64,000 nucleotides of DNA, from positions 1,579,501-1,643,500 of the forward strand of contig NZ_CP020370.1 in NCBI RefSeq assembly GCF_002813775.1. The letters are read 5' to 3'. The position numbers were made by a program, and so were the translations under genes. The notes beneath the pieces were generated by a model. The model ran no database searches, had not been told where the DNA came from, and saw only the letters and a program-made list of their open reading frames with translations. The first letter of the stretch is position 1. Each line of letters starts with the position of its first letter. This document shows positions 16,983 through 28,394 of the stretch, piece by piece. This DNA comes from Candidatus Thiodictyon syntrophicum. GTDB lineage: Bacteria > Pseudomonadota > Gammaproteobacteria > Chromatiales > Chromatiaceae.

Positions 16983-18755
16983 TTAGTATTCAAACCCCCA
17001 CTCGGCGCGCCCGGTCTTGGGGTCGAGCCGCACCTGTTTGGCGGTGCCCGGCCGGTCGGCGCCAGGCTGGGTTTCCACTTCGGCCGGTCCGTCCCTCACG
17101 TACAGCCTGATCCCCGCCCGCTGCCGGACCCAGCGCTCCAGTTCACCGGGGCGCGGCAGCGCGATGCGCCGCTCGGCGCGGGTCGCGAGCCCCAGCAAGT
17201 CCAGTCGGGCGGCGGCGTCCGGTTGGTCGGCCAGGGTCTCGGTGAGGGGGCGTTCACAGAGCAGGAAGAGCCCGGCCCCGGCGCGGTCCAGGGCGAGGCG
17301 CGCGACCAGTCGGGAGGCCGGCTCGGCCAGCGTGGCGGCGATTACCAGCGAGCGGTCAGGGTAGCGCGCCACCAGACGCTCCAGCACCTGCACGGCGAGG
17401 CGGGCCAGGCGGGCGTCGGCGGGACAGTCTGCGGCGGGAGGGGGTATTGCGACGATCAGGATGCGGACCACCCCGAGCCCCGAGCGGGCGAGCAGGGTGG
17501 GTACGCCGCGCACGGCGAAGCGGTCCAGGTCCTTCATCGGCTCGCTCAGGTCCGGATAGGGGATGAGTTGGGGGTGATGGCGGCGTGCGTTGTCCCGCAC
17601 CGGGGCATAGCGCCAGCCGTCCAGGTGGCGGTCGGCGGCCCAGCGCAGGTGCTCGATGATGGCCAGTTGTTCCGCCTCCAGCGGGGCGAAGGTGAAGGAC
17701 TCCACCCGCTCCTCCTGGATCGCCCGGCAGTCCATCACCGCGAGTTTGGCCCACAGGTGGTCCGCCTGGTGCCGGTTGGCGTCGCGATAGGAGGCCGTGA
17801 GCCGCGACCAGGGGCGCCCGGCCGGCTCCCGGTCCGGGTCGCGGCCCTGGGCGGCGATGCTGTCGGTGTAATGCTCATGGATGGTGCGGGCTAGTTGGTC
17901 GCCCAGGCCGTCGAACAGGACCGCCGGCCGGCACGCCTCGTCCAGATAGGAGAAGGGGAAGGTCTGGCCGTCCCAGTCCGCCAGGGTGCCGCCCGGGGTC
18001 TCATCCCCGACCTCCAGCAGGATCGGCGGGGAAACGCCCTGGTCCGCGGCCAACCGCTGCGCCAGCGTGCGCGCCGTCGCGACGGCGTCGGCGACCGCGG
18101 GCTCGGGACAGACCAGGACCAGGGTGACGGGGGGCAACTGGGCCAGTCCGGCCAACTGCGGTCCGATCCAAGCGACCTCGGCGACCTGTCCCGCCTGCGG
18201 ATAGGCCAGCGCGAAGTCGGCCGACACCCGCGCCTCGGCGCCGACGATGCTGACGCGGGGGCGCCCCTCGCCGTAGGCCATCAGGCGCAGGGCCTGGACC
18301 AACAGGGCGCGGGCCGGGGGGGCGAAACCGGCGACCAGCAGGTGCGGGACCTGACCGAACACCGGGTCCAGGCCGCAGTGCAGGGGCCAGCGCCCGAGCA
18401 GGGCGCGCGCGGCACGGTCCTCCAGCGCAAAGGTCTCCAGGCTGATCGGACCCTCCGGGTCCAGGTCCGGCAGGGGCGGCGCCGGGTCCGCCTGGTGCAT
18501 CAGGATCAGCCGCAGCGGTGCGCCGCGCGGCGCGCGCAGTCCCGGCTGAGCGAGCAGGCTGGTGACCAACTCCATGGGCGCGGGCGGGTCGGCCAGGACC
18601 AGGGTCCGGCAGGCCCCCGGCCACCGCCCGGCGAGTTCAGCAAGGGTGACCACCTGGACCCGCTGGCGGCGTTGCTCAAGGCCCGCGACCACCCGCCGCA
18701 CCAGTGGTGCTCTGCCTGCGACCCACAGCGGCGGCTGACCGAAGAATCCTGACAC
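16983..18755 (-). CDS. RyR-domain protein with Rossmann-like N-terminal regions
   Basis: About 590 residues. Residues from ESFTFAPLEAEQLAIIEHLR and the following WAADRHLDGWRYAPVRDNAR match the ryanodine-receptor (RyR) repeat domain found in some bacterial proteins. Before it are two apparent nucleotide-binding folds (LWVAGRAPLVRRVVAGL and HLLVAGFAPPARALLVQALR) as in TrkA-N-linked RyR proteins, but with degenerate glycine motifs. No transmembrane channel segment is present. The start is uncertain: the frame is open to 18848, which would overlap the OsmC gene; GTG 18755 removes the overlap. It is the last gene of a minus-strand run with OsmC and a gamma-glutamylcyclotransferase. Function unknown. 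Confidence 0.6.
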   Translation of the reverse strand: MSGFFGQPPLWVAGRAPLVRRVVAGLEQRRQRVQVVTLAELAGRWPGACRTLVLADPPAPMELVTSLLAQPGLRAPRGAPLRLILMHQADPAPPLPDLDPEGPISLETFALEDRAARALLGRWPLHCGLDPVFGQVPHLLVAGFAPPARALLVQALRLMAYGEGRPRVSIVGAEARVSADFALAYPQAGQVAEVAWIGPQLAGLAQLPPVTLVLVCPEPAVADAVATARTLAQRLAADQGVSPPILLEVGDETPGGTLADWDGQTFPFSYLDEACRPAVLFDGLGDQLARTIHEHYTDSIAAQGRDPDREPAGRPWSRLTASYRDANRHQADHLWAKLAVMDCRAIQEERVESFTFAPLEAEQLAIIEHLRWAADRHLDGWRYAPVRDNARRHHPQLIPYPDLSEPMKDLDRFAVRGVPTLLARSGLGVVRILIVAIPPPAADCPADARLARLAVQVLERLVARYPDRSLVIAATLAEPASRLVARLALDRAGAGLFLLCERPLTETLADQPDAAARLDLLGLATRAERRIALPRPGELERWVRQRAGIRLYVRDGPAEVETQPGADRPGTAKQVRLDPKTGRAEWGFEY

Positions 18756-18780
18756 GGCGAATCTGATGGGCAGGCGTCGG

Positions 18781-19242
18781 TCAGGACGACTGATGCAGGA
18801 CGGTGCCGGCCTGATCCAGGACCGTGACCTGCATCGGGATGCCCGCACGGATGCTGGCCGAGACCACGCAGAAGTCCTCGAACAGGTCCTTGCAGCGGTG
18901 GAAGCGCGGCGCCTCCTTCACCACATCGGCGACGATCAGCCGGATCTGGAGCCCGCTGACCCGCATGCGCTTCTTTTCGTTGCGCGCCACGATGCAGGTC
19001 GCCTCCACCCGCAGACAGTGGTCCGGGGGCTCCTCCTTGAAGACACAGTACAGCAGGCTGGCGGCGAGACAGTCGGCCGCCGCCGCCGTCAGCATCCGGG
19101 AGGGGTTGGGCCCGGCCTGCTCACCCAGGGGCGGGGGTTCGTCCATCAGCAGGTCGGGGACGCGCTTGACGCCGAACTGCGCGTTGATCTGGAACCCTTC
19201 GCGCTGCTCCAGGTGGATGGTGAAGCGGCCTTCTTCGGACAT
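18781..19242 (-). CDS. OsmC family protein (thiol peroxidase-like)
   Basis: 153 residues. OsmC/Ohr proteins reduce organic hydroperoxides with two cysteines. Both are here: AAAADCLAASLLYCVF (first cysteine, on the central helix) and EDFCVVSASIRAGIPMQVTV (second). The N-terminal strand region FTIHLEQREGFQINAQFG is also typical. ATG 19242 follows GAGGGGAATCATC. It lies 18 bases behind the gamma-glutamylcyclotransferase gene on the same strand, a pairing that makes sense for thiol/peroxide housekeeping. Whether it is a peroxidase or one of the less-studied YhfA-like members cannot be decided. Confidence 0.8.
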   Translation of the reverse strand: MSEEGRFTIHLEQREGFQINAQFGVKRVPDLLMDEPPPLGEQAGPNPSRMLTAAAADCLAASLLYCVFKEEPPDHCLRVEATCIVARNEKKRMRVSGLQIRLIVADVVKEAPRFHRCKDLFEDFCVVSASIRAGIPMQVTVLDQAGTVLHQSS

Positions 19243-19260
19243 GATGATTCCCCTCTAAAA

Positions 19261-19686
19261 TCAGTTTCTTGAACGCGGGCGGTTCTTGGGGTCGCGGGTG
19301 TGGCGCACCCCGGCCGCACGGCAGGAGTCCGGATCGGCGACCAGGGCGCGCCAGTCCCCGCCCGGGAGCACCGGGCGGTCACGCAGGCACCCGCGGTAGA
19401 GATAGATCCAGGCGCGGCCATAGGGAGAGGGGAGCGGTCGGCGGGCATAGAGCCTGGGATATTCCTCCAACCGGTCCAGCCGTTGGAGCCCAGCCGTGTC
19501 GAGCCGAAAGACCTCCCCGACGAGCGCCGCCGTACCCGTCCGCACCGCCCCCGGGTAGGCGCCCAGGAGGAACAGCGTGAAGCAGGGTGCCGTCCGGTGG
19601 GGGCCCAGCAAGCGCGCCCCGGACAGCAGGTGGTGGTTCACTTCACCCCGCAACAGGGTGCCATAGACGAAGACCTGGTGATACAT
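19261..19686 (-). CDS. Gamma-glutamylcyclotransferase-like protein (AIG2/GGCT)
   Basis: 141 residues. VFVYGTLLRGEVNHHLL carries the YGTL substrate-binding loop, and DRLEEYPRLYARR supplies the catalytic glutamate in the expected position. These enzymes release 5-oxoproline from gamma-glutamyl amines or peptides. The last 20 residues are basic and disordered. It is the first gene of the run with OsmC and the RyR protein and is divergent from the S1-domain gene. Confidence 0.8.
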   Translation of the reverse strand: MYHQVFVYGTLLRGEVNHHLLSGARLLGPHRTAPCFTLFLLGAYPGAVRTGTAALVGEVFRLDTAGLQRLDRLEEYPRLYARRPLPSPYGRAWIYLYRGCLRDRPVLPGGDWRALVADPDSCRAAGVRHTRDPKNRPRSRN

Positions 19687-19878
19687 GGGCGCGGAGTCGG
19701 CGGTGCGGCGAGGATGCGGTCGGTTCAGGAGGCGGACTATAGCATCGGCGGGCGGAATAATTCGGCGCCGTGCGGCCTGAGTTGGCGGAGTTGTCCGGGT
19801 ATACTTGGCACCACCGCAAGCCGTGCGGTACAGCCCGGGCCTTAAGGTCCATCCCTGCCCATCGTCCAGAGCACAGTG

Positions 19879-21126
19879 ATGTCAAGTTCCGACAGTTTCG
19901 AAGACCTCTTGCAGCAGTTCAATCAGTCCCAGCCCGTCAAGCAGGCCGAGCCCAAGGTGGGGGAGAAGGTGCGCGGCACCGTCATCTCCATCGGCGAGGA
20001 CTGTGCCTTCATCGACTTAGGCGGCAAGACCGAGGGGCGGATGGAGTTGGCGGCCCTGCGCGACCCGGAGGGCGGGCTCAAGGTGGCGGTCGGCGACCCG
20101 ATCGAGGCGGCGGTCACGGGCAAGGATATCGAGGGCGGCTTTCTCATGCTGGGCAGCCAGCATGGTCACAAGTATCACGGGCTGGAGGAGGTGCGCCAGG
20201 CCTACAGCCAGGGCCTGCCGGTCCAGGGCCAGGTCACCGGTGCCGTCAAGGGCGGGGTCGAGGTCCTGATCGCGGGGCTGCGGGCCTTCTGCCCGGCCTC
20301 CCAGGTCGATACCCGCTTCGTCGAGGACCTCTCGGAGTACGTCGGCCAGCGGCTCGACTTTCGCGTCACCAAGATCGAGGGCGGGCGGCGGCCCAACCTG
20401 GTGGTCTCGCGTCGCGTCATCCTGGAGGAGGAACAACGCCAACGCGCCGCCGAGACCCGCGCCCAACTCAAGGAGGGGGCCATCCTCCCCGGCGTCGTCA
20501 CCAGCCTCAAGGACTACGGCGCCTTCGTCGACATCGGCGGCTGCGAGGGCATGATCCACATCAGCGAACTCGCCTTCGGCCATATCAAGCACCCGAGCGA
20601 GATCCTGCGCGCCGGTCAGGCGGTGGAGGTGGCGATCCTGCGCATCGAGCCGTCCAAGGACGGCAAGGGGCGCGACAAGATCGCACTCTCGATCCGCGCC
20701 CTGTCGCGCGACCCCTGGGCCGACGCGGTGGAGAGCTTCCCGGTGGGCGCGCGGGTCACGGGGACCGTGAGCCGTCTCCAGCCCTTCGGTGCCTTCGTGG
20801 AACTGGCCCCCGGGCTCGACGGCCTGGTCCATATCAGCGAGTTGGGCGTCGAGCGGCGGATCAACCACCCAAGCGAGGTGCTGACCATCGGCGACACGGT
20901 GGAGGCGACGGTACTGGGGGTCGACCTGGAGCGGCGCCGCATCGCCCTGACGCTCGATTCCTCCAAGCAGCCGTCGGATATCCCGGACGTGCGCAACTAT
21001 GCCCCGCCCAAGCCGGCCGCCAAGGGCGCGGGTGCCGCCGCGGCCAAGGCCGCCGAACCGGTGCCGGAGAAGACCATGGGGAGCTTTGGCGCCTTGTTGC
21101 AGGAGAGTCTGAACAAAAAGCGGTAA
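19879..21126 (+). CDS. Four-S1-domain RNA-binding protein (ribosomal S1-like)
   Basis: About 415 residues made of four S1/OB domains: residues about 25-90 (VGEKVRGTVISIGEDCAFID), 105-175 (LPVQGQVTGAVKGGVEVLI), 190-275 (EGAILPGVVTSLKDYGAFVD, with GMIHISEL) and 285-365 (VGARVTGTVSRLQPFGAFVE, with GLVHISEL). The C-terminal 50 residues are Ala/Lys/Pro-rich. Full-length ribosomal protein S1 has six domains and about 560 residues, so this is a second, shorter S1-like protein rather than RpsA itself. ATG 19879 is one codon after an in-frame GTG. Another long open frame on the same strand (19770-21137) is a GC-driven shadow. Confidence 0.8.
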   Translation: MSSSDSFEDLLQQFNQSQPVKQAEPKVGEKVRGTVISIGEDCAFIDLGGKTEGRMELAALRDPEGGLKVAVGDPIEAAVTGKDIEGGFLMLGSQHGHKYHGLEEVRQAYSQGLPVQGQVTGAVKGGVEVLIAGLRAFCPASQVDTRFVEDLSEYVGQRLDFRVTKIEGGRRPNLVVSRRVILEEEQRQRAAETRAQLKEGAILPGVVTSLKDYGAFVDIGGCEGMIHISELAFGHIKHPSEILRAGQAVEVAILRIEPSKDGKGRDKIALSIRALSRDPWADAVESFPVGARVTGTVSRLQPFGAFVELAPGLDGLVHISELGVERRINHPSEVLTIGDTVEATVLGVDLERRRIALTLDSSKQPSDIPDVRNYAPPKPAAKGAGAAAAKAAEPVPEKTMGSFGALLQESLNKKR

Positions 21127-21211
21127 GCAAGGTTTGAATGCAGCAATTGCTGGACGCGCAGTTCTATCCCGGCACCCAAGTCCCTTGAGGGCGCAAGCCG
21201 CAAGCGCCCCT

Positions 21212-21853
21212 ATGATCAAGCATGCCCCTCTACTGCTCACCTTGCTGCGCGCGGGCCTGGCGCCGGTCGTGGTCCTGCTGGCGCTCTTTGCCCCGCTACC
21301 CGTGGCCTTCGCCGCCTGTCTGAGCCTCGCCGCCGTGTCCGACTATTTCGACGGGGCCATTGCGCGGCACCTGAAGATCGTCACGCCGGGCTTGCGGCGG
21401 CTCGATTCGCTGGCCGATCTGTTGTTCTTTCTGGCCGCCCTGTTCGCGCTCTGGTGGCTGTATCCGGGGGTGCTCGCCGACCATGCGGGGGCGCTGGCGG
21501 TGCTGATCGGGCTGGGCTTGATCCGCTATGCCGCAAGCTACGCCAAATTCGGCCGCGAGGCCAGCTATCACCTCTGGTCGTCGAAGCTCTGGGGGTTCGC
21601 ACTCTTCCTCGGGTTCTATTCGCTGTTGGTACTTCAATCCGACGGGGTCTGGATCACGCTCCTCATTTACTCAGGCATCCTGGCGGCCCTCGAAGACCTG
21701 GCCGTCACGGTGGTCCTGCGCGAGTGGCGCACCGATGTGCCGACGCTCGTGCACGCCTGGCGGTGGAGACAGGCGGGTGCTGCGCCGGGTGCGATACCGC
21801 GCCGTTCGGCGAAACGGACAGATGGCACCTCTAAACCCTCCTCGCTGCGGTAG
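21212..21853 (+). CDS. CDP-alcohol phosphatidyltransferase family protein
   Basis: 213 residues, about five or six membrane helices. The catalytic motif region is DYFDGAIARHLKIVTPGLRR followed by LDSLAD. The four aspartates and the AR pair of the family signature DGx2ARx8Gx3Dx3D are in register, but the signature glycine is displaced by one residue (PGL instead of xxG). Such enzymes swap CMP on CDP-diacylglycerol for an alcohol to make phospholipids. The last 25 residues are basic and probably unstructured. ATG 21212 is chosen from the membrane-helix start (MIKHAPLLLTLLRAGLAP). Confidence 0.75.
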   Translation: MIKHAPLLLTLLRAGLAPVVVLLALFAPLPVAFAACLSLAAVSDYFDGAIARHLKIVTPGLRRLDSLADLLFFLAALFALWWLYPGVLADHAGALAVLIGLGLIRYAASYAKFGREASYHLWSSKLWGFALFLGFYSLLVLQSDGVWITLLIYSGILAALEDLAVTVVLREWRTDVPTLVHAWRWRQAGAAPGAIPRRSAKRTDGTSKPSSLR

Positions 21854-21984
21854 ACATCATCAAGTTGTCCGTTCGCCGCCACGCACCCTAACCCGTGGCG
21901 TGCCGCCAGGAACTTTTTCAACTGAAAGGGCGCGCCGCACGGCCCCGCCGGCCGGCACTGACCCCGCGCGCGCCCTTTCAGAAC

Positions 21985-22404
21985 TCAGCCGAGTTCGTCC
22001 GCCCCAATGATCTGCATCAGCCCGAAGCTCTTGACGAAGGGGTTGGCCATGCGCGGGTCCTTGAGGATGGCCTTGTAGTCGCCGACCTTGAACTTGAGCT
22101 TGCCGGTGGCGAAGGCGATGCCCATGCCGGCCATGCCGATGCCGTTCTCGACCCACTTGAGCCAGTCCTTGAGATCCGCACGCATGTCCCAGTTGGCGGG
22201 CGGCTCGGTGTTGGACCAGGAGCCCGCGCGTACGCACACGCCGTTTTCCACCACGAACAGGCCGCGGGGGTCCTCCTCGTTCTTGAATCCGCAGTAGATC
22301 ACCGAGTTGAAGCCGATCTCGGCCAGTTTGTCGCGCACCTCCGGCTCATCGTTCCAGGCGTCTTTGAGTTCGTTCATCCAGTCGGCGGAAAAGAGTTCGG
22401 CCAT
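21985..22404 (-). CDS. SCP-2 sterol-transfer-like small protein
   Basis: 139 residues beginning MAELFSADWMNELKDAWNDE. GKLKFKVGDYKAILKDPRMA near the C-terminus is reminiscent of the SCP-2 lipid-binding fold, where this strand-helix unit lines the lipid pocket. No signal peptide, so cytoplasmic. The open frame runs much further upstream, but the ATG at 22404 gives the expected domain start. Ligand unknown. It is separated from the cysteine-rich lipoprotein gene by about 210 bases. Confidence 0.6.
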   Translation of the reverse strand: MAELFSADWMNELKDAWNDEPEVRDKLAEIGFNSVIYCGFKNEEDPRGLFVVENGVCVRAGSWSNTEPPANWDMRADLKDWLKWVENGIGMAGMGIAFATGKLKFKVGDYKAILKDPRMANPFVKSFGLMQIIGADELG

Positions 22405-22613
22405 GTTCGTTGTCCTCAAGTGTGGTGGTCGAGGCGACCGGGACCCTGCCGGCCCCGGTCGCAGTGCGCTGCTCGCGGCCTTCGGGAGGCACGGCCGCGA
22501 TGGTGCGGATTCTATCAGGATGGGACAAAAAGGGTACGCGCCCAACGGTTGCTGCTGCGCCCGCGGGCCGGGGCGCCGGTGCGTCGCGGCGCCTGCCCGC
22601 ACCACGAACCCTT

Positions 22614-23207
22614 TCAGCCAGCCGCGCCGCCGGTCTTCTCGACTTTCGGGGTCGCGGGAGGGGTCTGGTTGGCCTTGGGGGCCGGGGCGGGGGTCTTCTC
22701 GAGCTTCGGTGTGGGGGTCGGCGCGAGCATGGGCGGCGGCGCGGGGGTGATGGCGATCTCCGGGGGCGGTGCGGGCGCCGCGGCCGGGGTACCGGTCCCG
22801 ACGTAAAGCGGCTGGGCGCCGCGTGCGCCGCAGGCGCTCAGGCACGGCTCGAATTCCTGTTGGCAGATCCCCAGGTCAGCCCCCAGGCAGGTGTAGGGCG
22901 CCCGGCAGTTGCGGTTACCGGCCTTGAGGCACAGACCATAGTCGGCCTTGGCGCTGGTGTAGTGCTGCGCGCACCCCTGTTCGCGGGTCTGCTGACGCTG
23001 TTGGCACTGGGTTTTCTGGAGGTCGCAGCGCGCGCGGCAGTCTTTGCTTGCGGGTCGGGCGGGGCCCGGCGACTGCTGCTCGAAGGGCCAGTGGCCGCAA
23101 CCGACGAGGAGTGCGATCAGCGCGATCGCCCCCATCTTCTGGGCAACGGCCAAGGCGAGCGGTCGGGCCTGTCGGTGAGGGGCCAGGGCGGTCTGCGGCA
23201 AGGGCAT
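22614..23207 (-). CDS. Cysteine-rich lipoprotein with a Pro/Ala/Lys tail
   Basis: About 197 residues. An N-terminal basic stretch is followed by MGAIALIALLVGCGHWP, a lipobox with the lipidated cysteine. The middle (SKDCRARCDLQKTQCQQRQQ to CLSACGARG) contains ten or so regularly placed cysteines that probably form disulfides in the periplasm. The last 60 residues are low-complexity Pro/Ala/Thr/Lys with PKLEK and PKVEK units, likely a peptidoglycan-spanning linker. ATG 23207 follows GGAGAATCCCG. No known function. Confidence 0.6.
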   Translation of the reverse strand: MPLPQTALAPHRQARPLALAVAQKMGAIALIALLVGCGHWPFEQQSPGPARPASKDCRARCDLQKTQCQQRQQTREQGCAQHYTSAKADYGLCLKAGNRNCRAPYTCLGADLGICQQEFEPCLSACGARGAQPLYVGTGTPAAAPAPPPEIAITPAPPPMLAPTPTPKLEKTPAPAPKANQTPPATPKVEKTGGAAG

Positions 23208-23482
23208 CGGGATTCTCCGTTGGTGGACAGTCGAGGGCGGATCGGGGCGGACGGACTCAATGCCGGGCCGCGGGGCGACGGCCCCGACGCGCCGGGAGAC
23301 CACTGGTGCCGGGGGTGCCGGCACCGGCCGGTTCGGCAACGGCGCCGGCCGCATATCAATCCGCGCCCGCGGACTTTACCATAGCCCGGACCGCGTTCAG
23401 ACTGCCCGCTTGCGCCTTGGTACGGTGTGGGCGCGGCACCGCGTCCGGTCTCGACCTTTTACAGCGTGTGACAGCAATCCGA

Positions 23483-23950
23483 ATGAAGCACTGGTGGCTC
23501 GCCCTCTTGATCGTCCTCTGGCCCGGGAGTGTCGGCGCCGCCCCCGCGGGGGTCCTGCGGCTACAGACACCGCTCCAGGCCGATGCAGTCTATGACCGGA
23601 TTTACAAGGCTCTGGAGGCCGCGCGGTTCTGGGTGGTGCATGAGGCCAACCTGGGCGAGCGGATGGCCGGCAATGCCGATCAATGGGGAGCGGATTACAA
23701 CCGCAGTCGGCTCGGCACGGTGCGCGCCCTGGCCTTCGGCAATCTGGAGTGGACCAACGCCATCGCCAACGCGGACCCGGACCTGTTGGCCCTGTACCCC
23801 CTGCATCTGACCGTGTTCGAGCGCGACGGGACCAGCTATATCGTGCTTCCACGTCTTTCGGTCATGGTCAAGGGCAGCCCCGGCGAGGGCCGTGCCATGG
23901 AACTGGAGGCCGAGGTCCGCCGCATCCTGGAACGGGCCTTGACGGACTAG
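23483..23950 (+). CDS. Secreted DUF302-like protein
   Basis: 155 residues with a clear signal peptide (MKHWWLALLIVLWPGSVGAA). The mature part, YDRIYKALEAARFWVVHEAN through YPLHLTVFERDGTSYIVLPR, resembles DUF302/TT1751-type alpha-beta folds of unknown function. The open frame extends 145 codons upstream but only the ATG at 23483 gives a signal peptide. It precedes the suf genes by 130 bases and is probably a separate transcript, since a promoter candidate lies between. Confidence 0.55.
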   Translation: MKHWWLALLIVLWPGSVGAAPAGVLRLQTPLQADAVYDRIYKALEAARFWVVHEANLGERMAGNADQWGADYNRSRLGTVRALAFGNLEWTNAIANADPDLLALYPLHLTVFERDGTSYIVLPRLSVMVKGSPGEGRAMELEAEVRRILERALTD

Positions 23951-23998
23951 CCCTGACGGAGTAGGGGTGGACGAGGCGATGCCGCGTCGTTACGGGTG

Positions 23999-24026
23999 TT
24001 GAAACCTGGCGAGCGAGTCGTATATT
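23999..24026 (+). promoter_or_regulatory. Candidate sigma-70 promoter for sufB
   Basis: TTGAAA (23999-24004), a 16-base spacer and TATATT (24021-24026), ending 54 bases before the sufB GTG. No clear IscR site was recognised beside it. Confidence 0.45.
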
Positions 24027-24080
24027 GAAAACCTAGTGAACTGCTGAGAAATTGGCACCTGATAAAGACGGAGCCCAAGT

Positions 24081-25526
<1,446 letters not shown>

Positions 25527-25542
25527 CAGGAAAGAAGCAGAG

Positions 25543-25655
25543 GCCGCAAATGAAGGCAAATAAACGCAAATGAGGGGCTCGCGGTGCAGTTCGCGCCGCG
25601 GCCCGCTTTAAGGTTGATTCGGAGTATATTTGCGTCCATTTGCGTCATTTGCGGC
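25543..25655. repeat. Large inverted repeat between sufB and sufC
   Basis: GCCGCAAATGAAGGCAAATA, continuing with AACGCAAATGA at the left, is mirrored by ATATTTGCGTCCATTTGCGT and CATTTGCGGC at the right (25626-25655). Each arm is itself a run of about three CGCAAATga units. The folded RNA would sit inside the suf message. Confidence 0.75.
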
Positions 25656-25709
25656 TGAATTTATTCTGAGGCGGACCCTGGCGGCCGCTCTACGTGCAGG
25701 AGATTCCAG

Positions 25710-26455
<746 letters not shown>

Positions 26456-26459
<4 letters not shown>

Positions 26460-27778
26460 GTGCGGTACTCGACAAGGGCCTGCTCCCCTGGCTCGCGGCG
26501 GCCCCGGCCGCCGAAACAATCCCCTTGGGCTGGCTGGAGGCCCAGCGCGCCCAGGCGCGCGCCCGGGTAGAGACCCAGGGCATCCCCGGCAACAAGGCCG
26601 AGAACTGGCGCTATACCAGCCTGACGCGACTCCTGGCGCAGGGCTTCGTCCCCACCGCCGAGTCGCTCACCGCGGTGCAGCGCGAGGACCTCGAAGACCT
26701 GCTGATCCCGGGGCTTGAGAGCTACCGGGTGCTGATCGTCAACGGCCGCTTCATGCCGGGACTGTCCGAGTTGCACGACCTGCCGGCCGGGGTGCGGATC
26801 GCGGGACTGGCCGCGCTGCTCAAGTCGGACCCGGACGCATTGCGGGGGCGGCTCAACGGCGTGGTCGGGGAGGCGCAGCCACTCTTCGCGGCGCTCAATA
26901 CCGCTGGCCTCGACGATGGCCTGGTCGTCCTCCTGGAGCGCGGCGCCCGCCTGGAGCGGCCGATTGAACTCATTCACCTGTCGGTCGGGATGGACGAGCC
27001 GCGGGTCGCCCAGCCCCGCCATCTCATCGCCCTGGGGGACGGTGCCCAGGCCAACCTGATCGAGCGCTATCTGAGCCTCGGTGACTCGCTTTACTGCACC
27101 AATGCGGTGGTGGAGATCGCGCTGGGCCGGGATGCAGTCCTCACCCACCAGCGCATCCAGGCGGAGAGTGCGCGCGCCTTCCACTTGAGTGGGCTTTATC
27201 TGCGTCTCGGCACCGCGAGCCGCTATCAGGGCATCAATGTGGGCCTGGGTGCCACCTGGGCGCGGACTGATTTGAGCGTGCGCTTTGCCGGGGAGCACGC
27301 CGAGTGTGACCTGCAGGGGCTCTATCTCGCCGGTGACGGCCAGTTGATGGACTTCCACCTGGACGTCGAGCATCAGTTGCCCCAGTGCACGAGCCGCGAG
27401 AACTTCAAGGGCATCCTCTACGGCAAGGGGCGGGCGGTGTTCGACGGTCTGGTGCGGGTCGCCCGGGACGCCCAACAGACCGATGCGGCCATGACCAACC
27501 GCAACCTGCTCCTGTGCGAGGGGGCGGAGGTCGACACCAAGCCCCAGCTTCAGATCAACGCCGACGATGTGAAATGCAGCCACGGCACCACGGTCGGCCA
27601 GATCGACCCGGAGCAGTTGTTTTATCTGCGCTCCCGCGGGATCAGTCGCGCGCGCGCCCGGCGCCTGCTGTGCCTGGGATTCGCCGGCGAGATCCTGGAC
27701 GCGTTGGTGCCCGAGGCACTGCGCGAGCAGGTCACGGAGCAGGTCGGGCGGCTGCTTGAGCAGGCCCCGTTGGATTGA
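26456..27778 (+). CDS. sufD: Fe-S cluster assembly protein SufD
   Basis: 440 residues. SufD pairs with SufB in the scaffold and is needed for iron entry. Seen here: NKAENWRYTSLTRLLAQGF at the N-terminus, the beta-helix region with DLQGLYLAGDGQLMDFHLDV, and the C-terminal hallmark VKCSHGTTVGQIDPEQLFYL, then RSRGIS and AR. ATG overlaps the sufC stop. Confidence 0.95.
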
Positions 27779-27826
27779 ACCGCAATTGGCTAGGCACGCC
27801 GCAGCAGTAGCAGAAGAGGTCTCCCT

Positions 27827-28228
27827 ATGAACCGTTTGGCTCGCTTCGCGGGTTTCGGGCGACACGAGGCACCGCCGGAAGAAGCCCCGCATCCCGTGGA
27901 TGTGGTGGTCGAGCGGATGGACGCGCAGGAGTTGCGCGAACCCATCATCGCGGCCATCCGCGGCGTCTATGACCCCGAGATCCCGATCAACATCTATGAC
28001 CTGGGTCTGATCTATACCATCGACATCAGCGATAACGGCGACGTGGCCATCGACATGACCCTCACCGCGCCGTCCTGCCCGGTGGCCGGCATGATGCCGC
28101 TGATGGTCAAGGACGCGGTGGCCGCCGTCGAAGGCGTCGGCGAGGTTGCGGTCGAACTGGTCTGGGACCCACCCTGGGGCCAGGATCAGATGAGCGACGA
28201 GGCCAAGCTCCAGCTCGGGATGCTGTGA
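27827..28228 (+). CDS. sufT: SufT-like Fe-S maturation protein (DUF59/MIP18)
   Basis: 133 residues. After a 40-residue N-terminal extension comes the DUF59 domain: REPIIAAIRGVYDPEIPINI, YDLGLIYTIDI and LTAPSCPVAGMMP with the conserved cysteine, then VELVWDPPWGQDQMSDEAKL. SufT proteins help Fe-S maturation under high demand. It follows sufD after 48 bases. The operon therefore reads sufB-C-D-T, with no sufS desulfurase or sufE/sufU sulfur carrier. Confidence 0.85.
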   Translation: MNRLARFAGFGRHEAPPEEAPHPVDVVVERMDAQELREPIIAAIRGVYDPEIPINIYDLGLIYTIDISDNGDVAIDMTLTAPSCPVAGMMPLMVKDAVAAVEGVGEVAVELVWDPPWGQDQMSDEAKLQLGML

Positions 28229-28238
28229 TGGGCTAATG

Positions 28239-28391
28239 GGCCTCGATCATAAGTCCGGCCAGCCCGTGAGCAGCGAGGTCGCCGGTCCGCACAGCGGACC
28301 CTCCGGGTTGGCTCCGCGCCCGTAGGGTCCGCTGTGCGGACCGCGGACCGCGGACCGCTCGCCGAGCGCCGGAACTGGCATGGTCAAGGCC
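28239..28391. repeat. Repeat block A: GGCCTCGATCAT end, GGTCCGCACAGCGGACC core
   Basis: The left end GGCCTCGATCATAAGTCCGG (28239-28258) is answered by GGAACTGGCATGGTCAAGGC at 28371-28390 (next base c). The core palindrome (28284-28306 with 28321-28342) is shared with the block at 16879. The right end stops three bases from the damaged GyrI-like gene. Confidence 0.65.
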
Positions 28392-28394
28392 CCA

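Noticed and set aside
19782-19805. TTGGCG / TATACT as promoter for the S1-domain gene
   Set aside because: Spacer is only 12 bases; no other -35 at proper distance.
19770-21137. 455-residue open frame overlapping the S1-domain gene in another frame
   Set aside because: Arg/Gly/Pro-rich translation with no domain; the S1 frame has four recognisable domains.
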